Both the position numbers and the translations under genes were made by a program. Below, piece after piece: positions 23,866-35,029 of a DNA stretch of 64,000 bases (positions are counted from its first letter, which is position 1; every line of letters begins with the position of its first letter). The DNA comes from Fennellomyces sp. T-0311 (Eukaryota > Mucoromycota > Mucoromycetes > Mucorales > Lichtheimiaceae): assembly GCA_025266875.1 (NCBI GenBank), contig JALLLT010000054.1, positions 124,001 through 188,000 on the forward strand, given 5' to 3'. The notes below the pieces were generated by a model that worked only from the letters and a program-made list of their open reading frames with translations, was not told where the DNA came from and searched no databases.

Positions 23866-25370
23866 TCAGTGTGATCCGAATTCCCTCGCACAGTAGTGAT
23901 CAGCTGCAACTTCTGCCTGCCGTGTTGCTTCTTCCCTGTCCTTGGAACTCCAGTCATGTTCCTCGGCAAACTTGACAATCTGAGCAGCAGCAAGCGCAGC
24001 AACGGACTTTTTGATGAAGCCGTGATTGAAATCTTCGCCTTGCGACTCCTTGTGACGACCATAGTACTTGACAGCCTCGTACGCCGCCGCTCCAGCAATC
24101 AGTTGGTGAGACAAGTGCGCTTTTCGCTCGGTGGGTGCTGTGTACACTTCCCGATGCACTTCAGCAGCTATTATATATATATAAGAAAGACATCAGCGAA
24201 AAAAAAATGGTGTGGTAATACTAGTGGTTTTTTTTTCTCACCTTGCTCGTACGGGATTGGTGCGTGATGAACATCTGGTGGTCCGTATCCAGCCATTCCA
24301 GTAGCAGGGGCACCATATGGATCCGGAGTGTTACCATATCCGTGATACTGGCCCGCTTCACCAGGTGGGGCGGGGTAAGGCGTAGTGCCGTACGGGTTGT
24401 TACCATATGGGTTCGGAGGTGCTTGGCTTGGCGTCGTTCCGTAAGGGTTCGAGCCATAAGGTCCGGCAACCGGTGCAGCTTGAAAAGGTTCACCAAAGGG
24501 TTCAATAGTCCACTGTTGATTTTCGTTGTCATCGTCCTTGCGCTTGTAAAGAATCACTTTGGTGCCCTTCTTGTGGCCTCCGCCCTGTATAAAGTGTTTA
24601 TTTTACTGTTGCGTTGTTCCCACACGTGAAAACCATAAATACTTACTCGAATGTCCAACACCATGCGAGGGTCCGACAAGAGATGGACAAAGCCACTGTT
24701 GTATCCCCACCGCTGGTTCGATGCCCTAGTACACAAAACCTCAAGTAAATTGATGTGGTAATCAGAGCAAAATGTGCTCTTTACATTGTCATCTTGCGCG
24801 TATATTGGATGAGAGGCGTGTCGGATTTCGTGTCACCTTTTTCGAAAAACCCTCTTTGTGAGCAATGTTCTAGATTATCCCGACGTGTTGATCCTTACCT
24901 CCTCTGACATCAACAACTAAACATAAAGGGAGAATTTATCTCAGAAAGACCGAAGGATAAAAAAGAGCGCTCGTTTTACTTACCCATATCGGACTTCTTG
25001 TTGATGAGGTAACCGTCTTCGTAGCGCCACAACTGCGCATTTTGCACGACACAGCTTATTTAGTAACCTGGGACACGATGTTGTCAAAAATGTGGTTATT
25101 ACCTGGTTCTCGTTGTCGTTGTATTTCTACGTTAAGCATTTGTAGAATGAATAAAAAAGTCCTCACGAATAAACCACTCCTTTTCTTTTTTTACCTGGGG
25201 CCAGATAATGAGCTCGGTGTCCGCCTGCATGAAAAAGACGAACAAAATGAGCATGTCTTGTGTTACGTTTCAATTGGCACAACCAAAACCTTCGTCTCGC
25301 CATTGTAAACGTCGAGAACATTGTCACCATTGGCTGACTTGATGTAAAAGTACGTGTTTGTAGGGAACAT
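23866..25370 (-). CDS. Ricin-B lectin domain fused to a DUF3759/CipC-like domain, 9 exons
   Basis: Nine exons (25290-25370, 25195-25224, 25103-25126, 24984-25032, 24899-24916, 24785-24836, 24647-24725, 24242-24584, 23866-24167) join with perfect phase to 325 residues. Residues 1-~145 form a beta-trefoil: YFYIKSANGDNVLDVYNG, IIWPQKYNDNENQLWRYEDG, DMVVDVRGGDTKSDTPLIQY, NQRWGY, MVLDIRGGGHKKGTKVILY, NENQQWTIEP. A Pro/Gly/Tyr linker repeats NPYGTTP-like units. Residues ~225-325 match the DUF3759/CipC type (HLSHQLIAGAAAYEAVKYY, HGFIKKSVAALAAAQIVKF). Carbohydrate binding is inferred from the trefoil; the role of the second domain is unknown. There is no signal peptide, so it is probably cytosolic. 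One exon has only 18 bases and two more have 24 and 30. The first donor (GTTTTG) is weak. Confidence 0.85.
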
Positions 25371-25462
25371 GATCCGAAATTCAATGCAGAAAAGAGGAAG
25401 AAAAGTGTTTCGGAAAAGCGGAAGACCGCATTTATTTGAAAAAAGGTTACACAACGTCATTC

Positions 25463-27693
25463 TCATATCACCACCGACTTTCGAAGCTCTTCTGTTTCAT
25501 CAGGCGAAAGTGACAAGAGTTTTGCAAGGACCGGTACCATGAACTTTTGATAAGAGGATTAGAAAGTCGTTCAAAAAGAATAAATTCGCTGATCCTGTCC
25601 TTACCTCTTTGTTTTCCGCTTGCAGAAACTTTAGCAATACATTTTTTAGATATTCAATGCTCAAGTTTTGCCTTCGATCAAATGAGTCCAATTTCCTATT
25701 TGCCAAGCATTTTAAGAATAGCGACTCGAAAAAAAGTCATTCACAACGTCATACCTGATTTCATCCTTGAGTACCTGTATAATATTATGCATTTCAATGA
25801 GCACCGGGTAAACAACAAGCAATATGCACAATTACCTTCTCTTGAGCCCGTAATGCTTCGACTCGGTCTTCACTCTCGTCAAGCATTTCTCGTAACTGCT
25901 GCACTTGTCTTTCCAAATCGATCCTATTATCCGACGATCCACCAACAAAAGGCGAAAGCAAATGACTCACGGATGCTATAATTATAACATTGATTATTAG
26001 ACCCGATTTGTCGATATAGCCCCTTTTTGGGCTACTCACCGTAAACATCGATTTCTGCGGGTTGTTCTTCCGAAGCACGTTCTTCAGCCTGGGCCATCGG
26101 TTCTGGTTTTTGTTGTTTTTCCTGCAAGTCATTTAATTCCTGCTCTTTTGCTGCAAGTTGCTGTCTCAGCTGTGAGTTTTCATCATGCAGTAGCTCCATG
26201 ATTCGATCCATAGCTTCGCGCTCATCATTGGACTTTTCTTCTTCTGCTTGTTCAACGGATTGATCCTTATTTGCACGTTCCAGATTATCTCGCAATCGGT
26301 GCAATGCAACTTCATGGGCTTCATCAGATGCCTTCATGGCTAATAGTTTTTTTTAGGTTGGTTCCAAACTTGTCAATACCTAAGCTGTAAACAAACCTTT
26401 TTCATGCGCGATCCTGTCTGCTGACATCCGCTCTTGCAGCCGATGGATCTGTGTTTGTTTGGCTGCGTTCTCTTCTCTCACCTTTGCCAGAACTTCATTA
26501 TCCGATTCCAAGTTTTCCACGCGTTCAAGTGCTTGTCGAATATCATGTTCCAATAATTCGACTTTTCTTGCGCTATCCGCTTTTTCGGTATCCAATTCAC
26601 TTTTTTTTACACTGTATATCAGCTTCCATTGATCCATTTCTAATATAAAGTTACTCACGTTTTCTCTAGGCGCAGCTGACGAATTGTTTCTTCTAATTCG
26701 GCTAAACGAGTCGATTCCGATTGAGCATTATTGCTCTTTTGCAATAACTGGCCTGCTCTTTTCTTATATTGATCATAATCCGTTCGTGTTTGTTGCAATT
26801 GAGTTGATAATTGCCGGACTTTAGCTTCCTTGGATCGAGATGTAAGTTATCCAACGTTTTTGGCGAGCGTATCCAATATGTTTGATTACCAGTTGCTTAA
26901 TTTGAGAACCGTACAAAGCTTTTTGACTATTAAGTTCGGAGCCAAGCTTTTCGGTATCACCTATACGAATGTAAGTTTCCCCGCGTTCGGAAGCTGAGAA
27001 CGCTTTGTTTTACGTGTCTGTGTTTCGGCATTGGATCGCAGTTCTTGTTCTCTGGCTTGGCATTGACTTAGATCATCTCTCAGTCTTTCTAATTCCAAAT
27101 CTTTGGCTGAAATCGCCGCTCGGTATCCATCGAGATTCTTCGTGGCCTGCGCGAAAATCTCTAATTGTTTAAAGTACTTTGTTGGTCCTATTGCTCGTTA
27201 ATCATTCATTAAAAATACCTCGCATTTTCTTCATCTTTTCATCATGCTCTGCTATTGTATTATGTCAATATCATATGGCTTTTGAGTATAATGAAAAACG
27301 CACATGTTCGTGTTGCTAAATTTTCCTGCAATTTGCTAATCTCATTGTTCTTGCTGGACAGCTGATACTTTAAATCCTTGACCTGTCCACCCCCTATTTT
27401 TTCAGTAAAAAAATATCACATAAGCATTATCCTATTTTTACCTGCTCTGTTAAATGAAAATTTGTTCTCTCAAGTTCTTGTCGAGACCCGTCTGCTGCAC
27501 CACTACGACGCTGTGAACCGGACCTTACAGGTGCCTGTTTCAAGAAAAACGCTTCAGACAAGATTGCAATGGTTTCTTCATCTATTTTTTTTACCTTGTT
27601 CCGCAGTTTGGGAGATTCCATCATGGCATCCAGTGGATCATCCTTGCTGACAACTTGTGCTCTTGCTTGCGTAGGAGATTGAGTATTCGCCAT
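25463..27693 (-). CDS. Coiled-coil golgin with GRIP/GRAB-type C-terminus, about 12 exons
   Basis: Long heptad-rich protein: ELERTNFHLTEQ, YQLSSKNNEISKLQENL, AKDLELERLRDDLSQ, QLSTQLQQTRTDYDQYKKR, ENLESDNEVLAKVREENAA, QLRQQLAAKEQELNDLQ. It ends with SIEYLKNVLLKFLQAENKE, FMVPVLAKLLSLSPDETEE and a stop at 25463. This tail is the GRIP-related Arf/Arl-binding module of Golgi tethers (Rud3/GMAP-210 or Imh1/GRIP type), so the protein probably tethers vesicles at the Golgi. The last intron (about 25544-25605) must be removed to build the tail. Start chosen at MANTQSPTQ (27693). The most central introns were checked for frame; a few junctions between 25.7 and 27.0 kb are approximate. The first intron, 27535-27594, has no in-frame stop. 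Confidence 0.8.
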
Positions 27694-27739
27694 TGCTGAA
27701 GAAGAAACCCTGTTCCGCGGAGTTGCTTCACACAAAAAA

Positions 27740-29450
27740 AGTCAGGCGGGTGCCCCACACTATCTCAATAATAATCTGGCCAGGGAGTTTCTGATCATAT
27801 TCTCGGTAACCAAGCTTGTTGTCATGGAAATCATATCATGGATTGTTGCCAGGTAAATACCCATGCAGCGAGAAGGTATGTGCACACAAAGTGAGACAAT
27901 TTATTACGTATTCAAAATTTCACACACATCACAACATTAAACCTTGTCAGGAAAGAGAAAAGCATGAACTGATAAGTTGTTTGCCAAGAAGGATGAAACA
28001 TTCTCTCAAGTTCATATGAGAACCACACAAGTTGAATGACGAGTTGCCTGATTATACGCGCTCGGACCTGCTTGAAAAAGAAACTATTAAAGCACATGGC
28101 AGTGCCGTTCTTGTGTAAAGACCCTTATTGAACGATTGATTAAAAAATAACCTTATGTAACTGCAGGTAAACCCGTACGACATTTCATATAGTAGAATTG
28201 CATGAGCGGACCGAAACCACCGAAACGTGGGGGGTATGACGTGCTCAGATGATGCACAGAGGTCGGTTTGAAAGAATATGTTTATAAAAAAAGCACATGA
28301 GCTCCGCTGTCCCGGAAGACGGAACTGCTTTTGCGAAATAGTGTTAATTTGAAAGAACTGTAAAGGCTTACTGTTAGTCCACAGTAAATTATTAAGCAAT
28401 GATTTCTAATAAGATACGGGAGAGCTATTAATACACCACGATGATGTAAATTGCTAACGCATGTTTTTTTTTCTGACAAGAAGAGTACCGAGGAATGAGC
28501 CGAAATCATTCGATTGTTTTGTCAATGCTAGATGCTGATTCGTTCGAGTAATTCTTTTCCAACAAATTGCTACAGTTTTCGCGTGGCAATTTGGATTTAC
28601 AATACGCAACTGCTGATGTTCCCAGTAAAGCAATTCATCTTAAAAGGAAAATCTTCTTTCCATCTAGATGATGCTTTCATCTCCAGAAGGGCACATGAGC
28701 ATGCGGGCTTGTGGCCTTATGCAAAAAGGCAGGCGTTACACTGAATCCTGAAATGGTTGCCACGATGAACCAATGGAGGATAGGAACATCCAGAAACATG
28801 GGGAGATCAACGAGCATCCTCTTTTTTAATTAATTTCATTATTTTGTTTTTGACAACCTTCCGATGTCAAACCGCACACACTGGCCAAGCGTGAAACGCT
28901 GCACAAACCGGTGCCCATGCGTCGTCATGACGATACTGAACTTTCTTCGTCGACGGGGTGATGGTGTTTGTTTGTTGCACCAGACGTTACAGAAAAAAAA
29001 AGAGAGAGAAAGAGAGCAAAGCCAAAAGAAATGATCGAACACCAATCCGACTGCAGCAGTGTTGTGATGAGATGATGGGGAGAGAGAGCGAAAGAGTGGA
29101 GAGAGTTGCCCAAACAAAACAACAGCAAAAAAGCACCTGTCAGGCAACGCACAATGGAGGAGATGCCTTATAAGGCAGGAGATGAGTCCATTCCGCGGAG
29201 CGATTTGTTTCAGGTACAACACAACTGTGCTGGGATGATTCAGTAGTCGGTTTAGTTTTTGCATGTGACTTCAACGTCAGTACGGTTCGATATGGGCTAG
29301 TGATAAAGGCAATCGATAAAAAAAGAAGGTGAAGGTGCGTTGCAGCGAGGCGGCTTGTTTTTCGCTGGGCAAAGGCGAAGGAAAAATTCCTCTCAGTGTA
29401 GTCCGAAAAAGCAACGTGAGTGGACCGTTTGAAAGTGCTTTTCTCTCTCG
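27740..29450. other. Spacer, no gene supported
   Basis: The part 27740-28830 is AT-rich without coding pattern. From 28850 to 29450 the composition is less AT-rich, with purine-rich GA/AAAGAG tracts on the plus strand (28990-29110), possibly a minus-strand promoter or leader. Only a 29-codon frame ending near 28832-28860 follows it, too short to call. The region just before 29807 belongs to the PAS kinase promoter. Confidence 0.4.
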
Positions 29451-29488
29451 TCAAGGGGCTTTTTTTGGTTCTTCTCTTTTGCTTCTGT

Positions 29489-29498
29489 TTTATTATAT
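29489..29498 (+). promoter_or_regulatory. TATA-like element upstream of PAS kinase
   Basis: A TTATATATAC element is followed by a strongly pyrimidine-rich leader (29570-29670). It lies about 310 bases before the ATG. A second TATATAG lies near 29766, so the true start site is uncertain. Confidence 0.3.
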
Positions 29499-29806
29499 AT
29501 ACAGGCACCGCCCCTGCCCTCATCACGCCCTTTTTAATCCCAAGCATCACCGGACAACCACTTCCTAATCCATTCCGCGTACTGCATCCCCCTCCTGCCC
29601 CTCCCTCTCTCTCTTCATGCAAAGCATAATCGCAGGCAAGTCGATTGTTTTTCTTTTTCTTTTTGTTTTTTACCACGGCCCATGCCAACAATCATTCCGG
29701 TTTGTGCTAACACCAGCCCGCTCTTAGTCAACCAACCGAGCGTACGAGACGAAATAAGCATTCGGTATATAGCGCACATACACACACGCAAAAAGAAGCG
29801 GCTCTG

Positions 29807-32800
29807 ATGAATATATGGTCGTCTGCATGTAGAACGAACACTAACGACGACATCGAAGACCTATCATCACTCGCGGCAGACGGACTGATCCGCCTACGCG
29901 AGCATCCAGAAGACGACTACAAAGAAAGCGCCAGATTCGCGCAGGAATCGCTCCACAGCTACCGCTTCTCGTCGTCGACCAGCACCACCACCCGCACAGA
30001 CATCGCAGAGCTCCGGAAAAGCCTGATGAACCGCTCGATAGACTTTATGAAGCACAAGCTAAAGTCGCCCGACACATTACCCGCGCATTATCACCCCTCG
30101 AGCCTGTTCAGCGACGATCTCTTCGACAACAGCCGACAGAAGACCAAGAGCGTGGGCTACAGCCCGGTTGCCTTCTTCAATGTCGAGCAGTATCGCGCCT
30201 GTCGACGCCGGCAACGGAGTAATCCAATGCCGGATATCCAGGAAGGCAAACCGTCCAGACCTGTGTCGCCGGTGACACCAGATGATGTCGATCTGGTCAC
30301 TGAGAAATTAAAGCACCTCGACTCGTCGACCCATTCATCCTCGTCTTCCTCCTCCTCCTATTCATCCTGCACATCATCCTCCGACGACTCTGCGCCTGAA
30401 AAACGCCCAGGTATCGCCCGTCAATTGTCTTCCACCGCCACCATCTTCCCGCATCCGGCGCTGCACAACACATCCCGCTTCCTGCCCCAGAACCAGGCCA
30501 TCCTGACGACATACGACGATTGGCGGGTGATTCTGTCGAATGATATCGCCGCGCTGGTCCTAGTGGGAGTGGGCGGCAGCTGCCGTGGACTCGTGGGCAA
30601 ATCTGTGGTCGACTTTATTGAGCCGTCATACCGAAGTCGCTTTCTGGATATGGTAATCAAGCGGCGGGAAGAACTCAGCCATTTGGAGGATAGCACCGGT
30701 GGAATGGTCCTTGTTTGCGGCAACGTGGTACGTGCACGCGCCCTCTGCACTCTTTTGAACATTGCGACTCAATTGTGGCCTGTATATATATTTATATATA
30801 TATGTTGTGTAGCTGCCTATTGTAAAACAGGATGGTACCAGATCGGCCGCCTCCCTCTGGCTCAAGGAGAAGCGGAACGATGCCGGCTCTCCGGTCTATA
30901 TTTGGATCTTCGAAGAAGTGTTCGAGACCGTCACCCACATCAGCGTCGACATGAAGGTAGATACATGTGCGCCGTACCGCGCATCATGCAGCATCACTAA
31001 GTGGCATTGCTATAGGGCACGATTCTCTACGCAGATGACAGTGTTCACGAGCTCTACGGCTACGAGGTCGGCGAACTGATCGGCAAGTCAGTTGACATGC
31101 TAATTCCCTCGCTTAAACAAGTGCAAGACATCAGCCGGCTGCGGTTCTTTGGCAGCAGGACCAAGCTAGGAGCACACTTTCCCATCGTGGCCAAAGTGCA
31201 CACTGTATCCACACAGCCGGAGTGTTTCACGCTGCGCATCACCTCGATACCAATGATTGCCGGACTCGTGACCATTCGCCGAGACGGGACTATAGAAGGC
31301 TGCAATGCCGTGTTTGCCAGATACATGTTTGGTCTTTCCCAAGACGAGCTTGTCGCAACCGACATTGCAGAACTGATGCCACAAATCCCAACCTTACTCA
31401 GCTGCTTGCAGCGTGACGACTTATTGCAGCACGGCATCATCATCAACAGTCTGATATGTCGCAAGTTGATTGCCGACGTCGATAGCAACAATACCAACTT
31501 TTCACTGCTCCCGCCAAATGCCAGACGTCTCACCCAAACACCCAATGGCCAGGTGCTGCCATTGCTGCTGGCCATCCACCGCGACAAGACGCCCTTCGAG
31601 ATCCAGCTGCAGCTGAAGCTTGTCGAGGGCTCCGACGACGTCTGCGCCCTGTGGATCACCTTTGATCGAGAAGCCACGTTTTCGCGGGTCGGCCACATCA
31701 GCCCGGTGGCCAACCCACCTCTCGAAATCAAACAGCACAATGGCCTGGGTCTTCCAGCCGCCAAACAACCGCCACCGCCCGAAGAAAAAGAACAAGACGA
31801 CGACGAAAAGGAAGAAAAGAAGTCGGCACCACCAGCAGCCAAGGAGGAAGAGCGGCCATCACCCATCATCACCAGTTTCTCTCGACCCACATACTTTTCA
31901 TCGCAAGTCGCTCCCTCATCACCCATCTCACCTCTCACTCCCCGCCGACCGTCCTCCCGGCCTCCTTCACAACTGGTGGTTCCCGAGTATTCCGCCCAGA
32001 CAAACGCCACGACCATCGACGACTATACGATTCTGGACAATCTGGGACAAGGTGCGTACGGCTTGGTCAAACTGGCGGTCAAAAAGAACGATCCAGAACA
32101 GAAAAAGGTTGTGATCAAGTACGTGATCAAGTCCCGGATCCTGGTTGACTGCTGGACCAAGGACCGCAAGCTCGGCGTCATTCCGGTCGAGATCCACATC
32201 CTGCATACACTGCGCAAGATTCCCCACAAAAACTGCAGCGACATGCTCGACTATTTCGAAGACGACGACCATTACTACATTGTCATGGGGTTGCACGGCG
32301 TCGGCATGGACCTCTTTGACTATATCGAACTCAAAAACGGCATGATGGACGACGAAATTCGAGAGATCTTCAAGCAGATCGCCGAGGCCGTCTGTCATCT
32401 CCACGACAACAAGATCGTCCATCGAGATATCAAGGATGAGAACGTCGTGCTGGATCAGAACGGCGGCGTACGATTGATCGACTTTGGCAGCGCGGCCTAC
32501 CTCAAGGGCCGGCGCTACGACACGTTTGTCGGAACACTAGACTATGCGGCTCCAGAGATCCTCGCCGGTCAGACCTATGAGGGGCCGGCACAGGACATCT
32601 GGGCCTTGGGCATTCTCCTGTACACACTCGTGTACCGCGAGAACCCGTTTTATGATATTGATGAGATATTAAGCCATGAACTGCGGGTCCCGTTTGTGCT
32701 ATCCGAAGGTAAGAAAAATGTTGAAATTCGAATCCAATGACCCGGTTGCTGATTCCCATCCAATAGGCTCTCTGGACTTGATCAAAAAGATGCTGAATCG

Positions 32801-32858
32801 CGACGTGGATCGACGACCAGATATTCACGAGGTGCTGGCACACCCGTGGTTGAAGTGA
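29807..32858 (+). CDS. PAS domain serine/threonine kinase (PSK1/PASK type), 4 exons
   Basis: Nutrient-sensing kinase related to yeast Psk1/Psk2 and animal PASK, which control glycogen and UDP-glucose use and translation. Exons 29807-30727, 30813-30956, 31016-32708 and 32767-32858 join exactly to 949 residues. A Ser-rich N-terminal region is followed by PAS-like segments around residues 350-470 (GTILYADDSVHELYGYEVGE, LIGKSVDMLIP, LRITSIPMIAGLVTIRRDGT, NAVFARYMFGLSQDEL). A charged Pro/Lys linker leads to the kinase domain from about residue 675. Kinase motifs are NLGQGAYGLVKLAV (glycine loop), VVIKYVIK (ATP Lys), HRDIKDENVV (catalytic Asp), LIDFGSAAY (metal Asp) and DYAAPEIL. The kinase ends right at the C-terminus, as in PASK. 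All catalytic residues are present. Confidence 0.93.
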
Positions 32859-33011
32859 TTGTGTTTTTTCCCCCCCTTTTTTTACCATGCTTTCTTTGTA
32901 GATTTTTTCGTTCCTCTGTTTACCCTCTCCCAAATGTACACAACACCATAACTGTTTGCATTTTTCTTTTTCGATATGATAGATATTATGGCTCTTTTAT
33001 GACACACTCTA

Positions 33012-33551
33012 TTAAAAACCTTTGCCAATGCCTGTCTTGTCAATGACAGCCTTGATTGCAGTCCCTTCTTCGTCACACAGTTCCGGATGCACGTAGAACA
33101 GCAGCTTGGGCTTGGCTGCCTTGCCGCCCACCTTGGCCGACACCGTGGACGGATCCGTGACCATGAGCGATGTGAATATACGAGTCGCGGGTGCCAGGCT
33201 GTCTACAGGCACTGTCGTTTGATGATCCTTTGCCAGGAAGCTGAGCGTATGTAAAGTCAGCTCGTTGCCGTTCTGACTGATTTTGGTGACATAAGGTGAC
33301 ATGACCCATTGGATCAAGCCCGTTGAGGCTGCGCTCGTTGCCACAGCCGCTCCCACCAGCGCTGCCTTGGCAACAAATGGCACAGGGACGTCAATCGCAA
33401 ACACAAACGGTGAAATGCCCACGCCGAGTCCGAGCGACGTGACCGAGAATAACTTTAACTTTTTGGCGACGCCGGCGAGAGGACCATTGTAAATGGGTTC
33501 ATTGGTGGTGGCCGTGTGTGTCCAACGACGATGAACGAGCGATCGCAACAT
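33012..33551 (-). CDS. TMEM70/TMEM223-like mitochondrial inner-membrane protein, single exon
   Basis: A 179-residue protein with a basic N-terminal presequence (MLRSLVHRRWTHTATT). It is followed by IYNGPLAGVAKKLKLFSVTS, matching the Y-x-GPL...K-LK-FS start of the TMEM70 family, then two hydrophobic segments (GVGISPFVFAIDVPVPFVAKA and AALVGAAVATSAASTG) forming a hairpin. After that comes the family-like strand-rich tail (YVTKIS, ELTLHTLSFLA) and KPKLLFYVHPELC near the end. TMEM70 proteins assist assembly of ATP synthase and complex I in animals; the fungal role is less clear. It converges tail to tail with PAS kinase, about 150 bases between stops. Confidence 0.75.
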   Translation of the reverse strand: MLRSLVHRRWTHTATTNEPIYNGPLAGVAKKLKLFSVTSLGLGVGISPFVFAIDVPVPFVAKAALVGAAVATSAASTGLIQWVMSPYVTKISQNGNELTLHTLSFLAKDHQTTVPVDSLAPATRIFTSLMVTDPSTVSAKVGGKAAKPKLLFYVHPELCDEEGTAIKAVIDKTGIGKGF

Positions 33552-33660
33552 TATTTTTTCTTTTTGTATACTTTTTGTGTCAGAAAAAAAAACTGTCCCG
33601 TTCAAATTGACAAGGTACATGGTCTGTGTGACTAGTCAAAGTGAGTCCAAGGGCCTCGGG

Positions 33661-34035
33661 CTACCTCAAAGTCGCTCGGTCGAAAAGGGTGGCTGTCGAA
33701 AATGCGGTGCTAGTGACCATGCCAGATGGTAGATAGGTTAACGATCCCTCATGTTCAAGTTGAATTAAATAGAAAACGTGCCAAGGGCATTTGTATAAAG
33801 CACGCATCAGAGGATCGCATGTCCAAGCGGTGATATTGGCGAAAAGAAGTGGCTTCTCTTCTTGGTCCTTTTGTCCTCTTAGTGAATCAAGTGAATAGGG
33901 TCGCTGTCGACACTGTGCATTTCCGAGAACATGTTTTACTTGAGTGATACACCAGAATTCGATGCATCCGTATTGTCCAAAAGGTTCTGCATTGTCTACC
34001 AACCAAGAGGTCCTACTAGGTGTGGTACGCGACAT
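33661..34035 (-). CDS. Hypothetical 124-residue protein
   Basis: Single ORF starting MSRTTPSRTSWLVDN and ending TATLFDRATLR, just upstream of the TMEM70-like gene on the same strand. Base and codon composition are gene-like compared with the AT-rich surroundings, with balanced third positions. It has several cysteines and tryptophans (EFWCITQV, AWTCDPLMRALYKCPWH). No family, signal peptide or clear membrane helix is recognised. It could be a small gene, an exon of one, or a relic. Confidence 0.4.
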   Translation of the reverse strand: MSRTTPSRTSWLVDNAEPFGQYGCIEFWCITQVKHVLGNAQCRQRPYSLDSLRGQKDQEEKPLLFANITAWTCDPLMRALYKCPWHVFYLIQLEHEGSLTYLPSGMVTSTAFSTATLFDRATLR

Positions 34036-35025
34036 TTACTGGCGATGGGTATACGTAAATAGACCGGTTGCTCTGGTTACCATGTAATCATTAGGTACTA
34101 TGGACATTTTCTGTTCAAATACGCACCCTATAAGTCTTTTTCACATAGTATACTCTGTTTCAAATTTGCCGTATCCAGGTCCTCATTTTTGTTCCATTCC
34201 ATCCAGAAGTGGCCTATTTTATTTTTGCCATAACTCATTCTCAGATTACGCAAACGACATAAACTGAATCGTTTCGTATTGCTCCTTGCTGGGACCAGTC
34301 ATTACAAAATACAAAGCAAGCCTTCATCTAATAAAACAATTTTGCATCTCGGCAAAAGGTGAAACATCACACTTTTCAATATAAACTTTTCCTACATCGT
34401 CGGTTCAATTACGTAGCTAATAACGCTACCGGACCCGTCGTCAAATTCTCTGCTACATAATAGCCAAAAGAGAGGTAAAGGGGTTCTGCCCCAATGATAT
34501 CTTTGCCGATATCACACCTGTGTCCACCGGCATCAGTGTGTTGATGACAGTGCCTCTTTTTACTCGTTGTAATCCAGTAGCTGCTACAAATATGCTGCCA
34601 CAACTGTCTGGATCACACCTTGAAACTCTTCGATGCGTTAAACGTACAGTTTGTCAGATCCCTCATGATCTGCAACAGTACGTAGCGCTAGTCCGCTGTA
34701 GTTAATCAGTATACTTATCAGGACAGGAACGCTTCGTATGTACCTCAAACACCGGTAGACAGCCCCTAGTGTAATTAATATCAGAGCTCGTGTATACCTT
34801 ATCTAAATGAGCTGTGTATACGGTACTGAGGAGGACAGGATTATATGTACCCTCCTCCGAAAAGTGACATACTCAAATTGCACTGTCAATGACATACTGC
34901 ATCTTACATGTATCCATGTACGCTACGAGCAAAGGTAGATAACAAATATCGATAAATACCATTCACGTATCCCAGCACAATTGATATAGTAGCTGCTATT
35001 TCGATCATGCAACATTTTTATTGAA
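34036..35025. other. AT-rich spacer, no gene seen
   Basis: No coding pattern. Short repeated words such as GATATC and ATATCACA occur around 34496-34516. Confidence 0.5.
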
Positions 35026-35029
35026 ACAT

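Noticed and set aside
28832..28930. 29-codon minus-strand frame after a leader-like purine tract
   Set aside because: Too short and without relatives; cannot be told from chance.
29140..29691. 183-codon minus-strand frame upstream of PAS kinase
   Set aside because: Low-complexity Lys/Arg/Gly content comes from pyrimidine tracts of the kinase leader; no domain or intron support.
31060..32016. 318-codon open frame on the minus strand
   Set aside because: It lies fully inside the PAS kinase exon on the opposite strand. Its Ser/Gly-rich composition mirrors the coding strand and it has no motifs.
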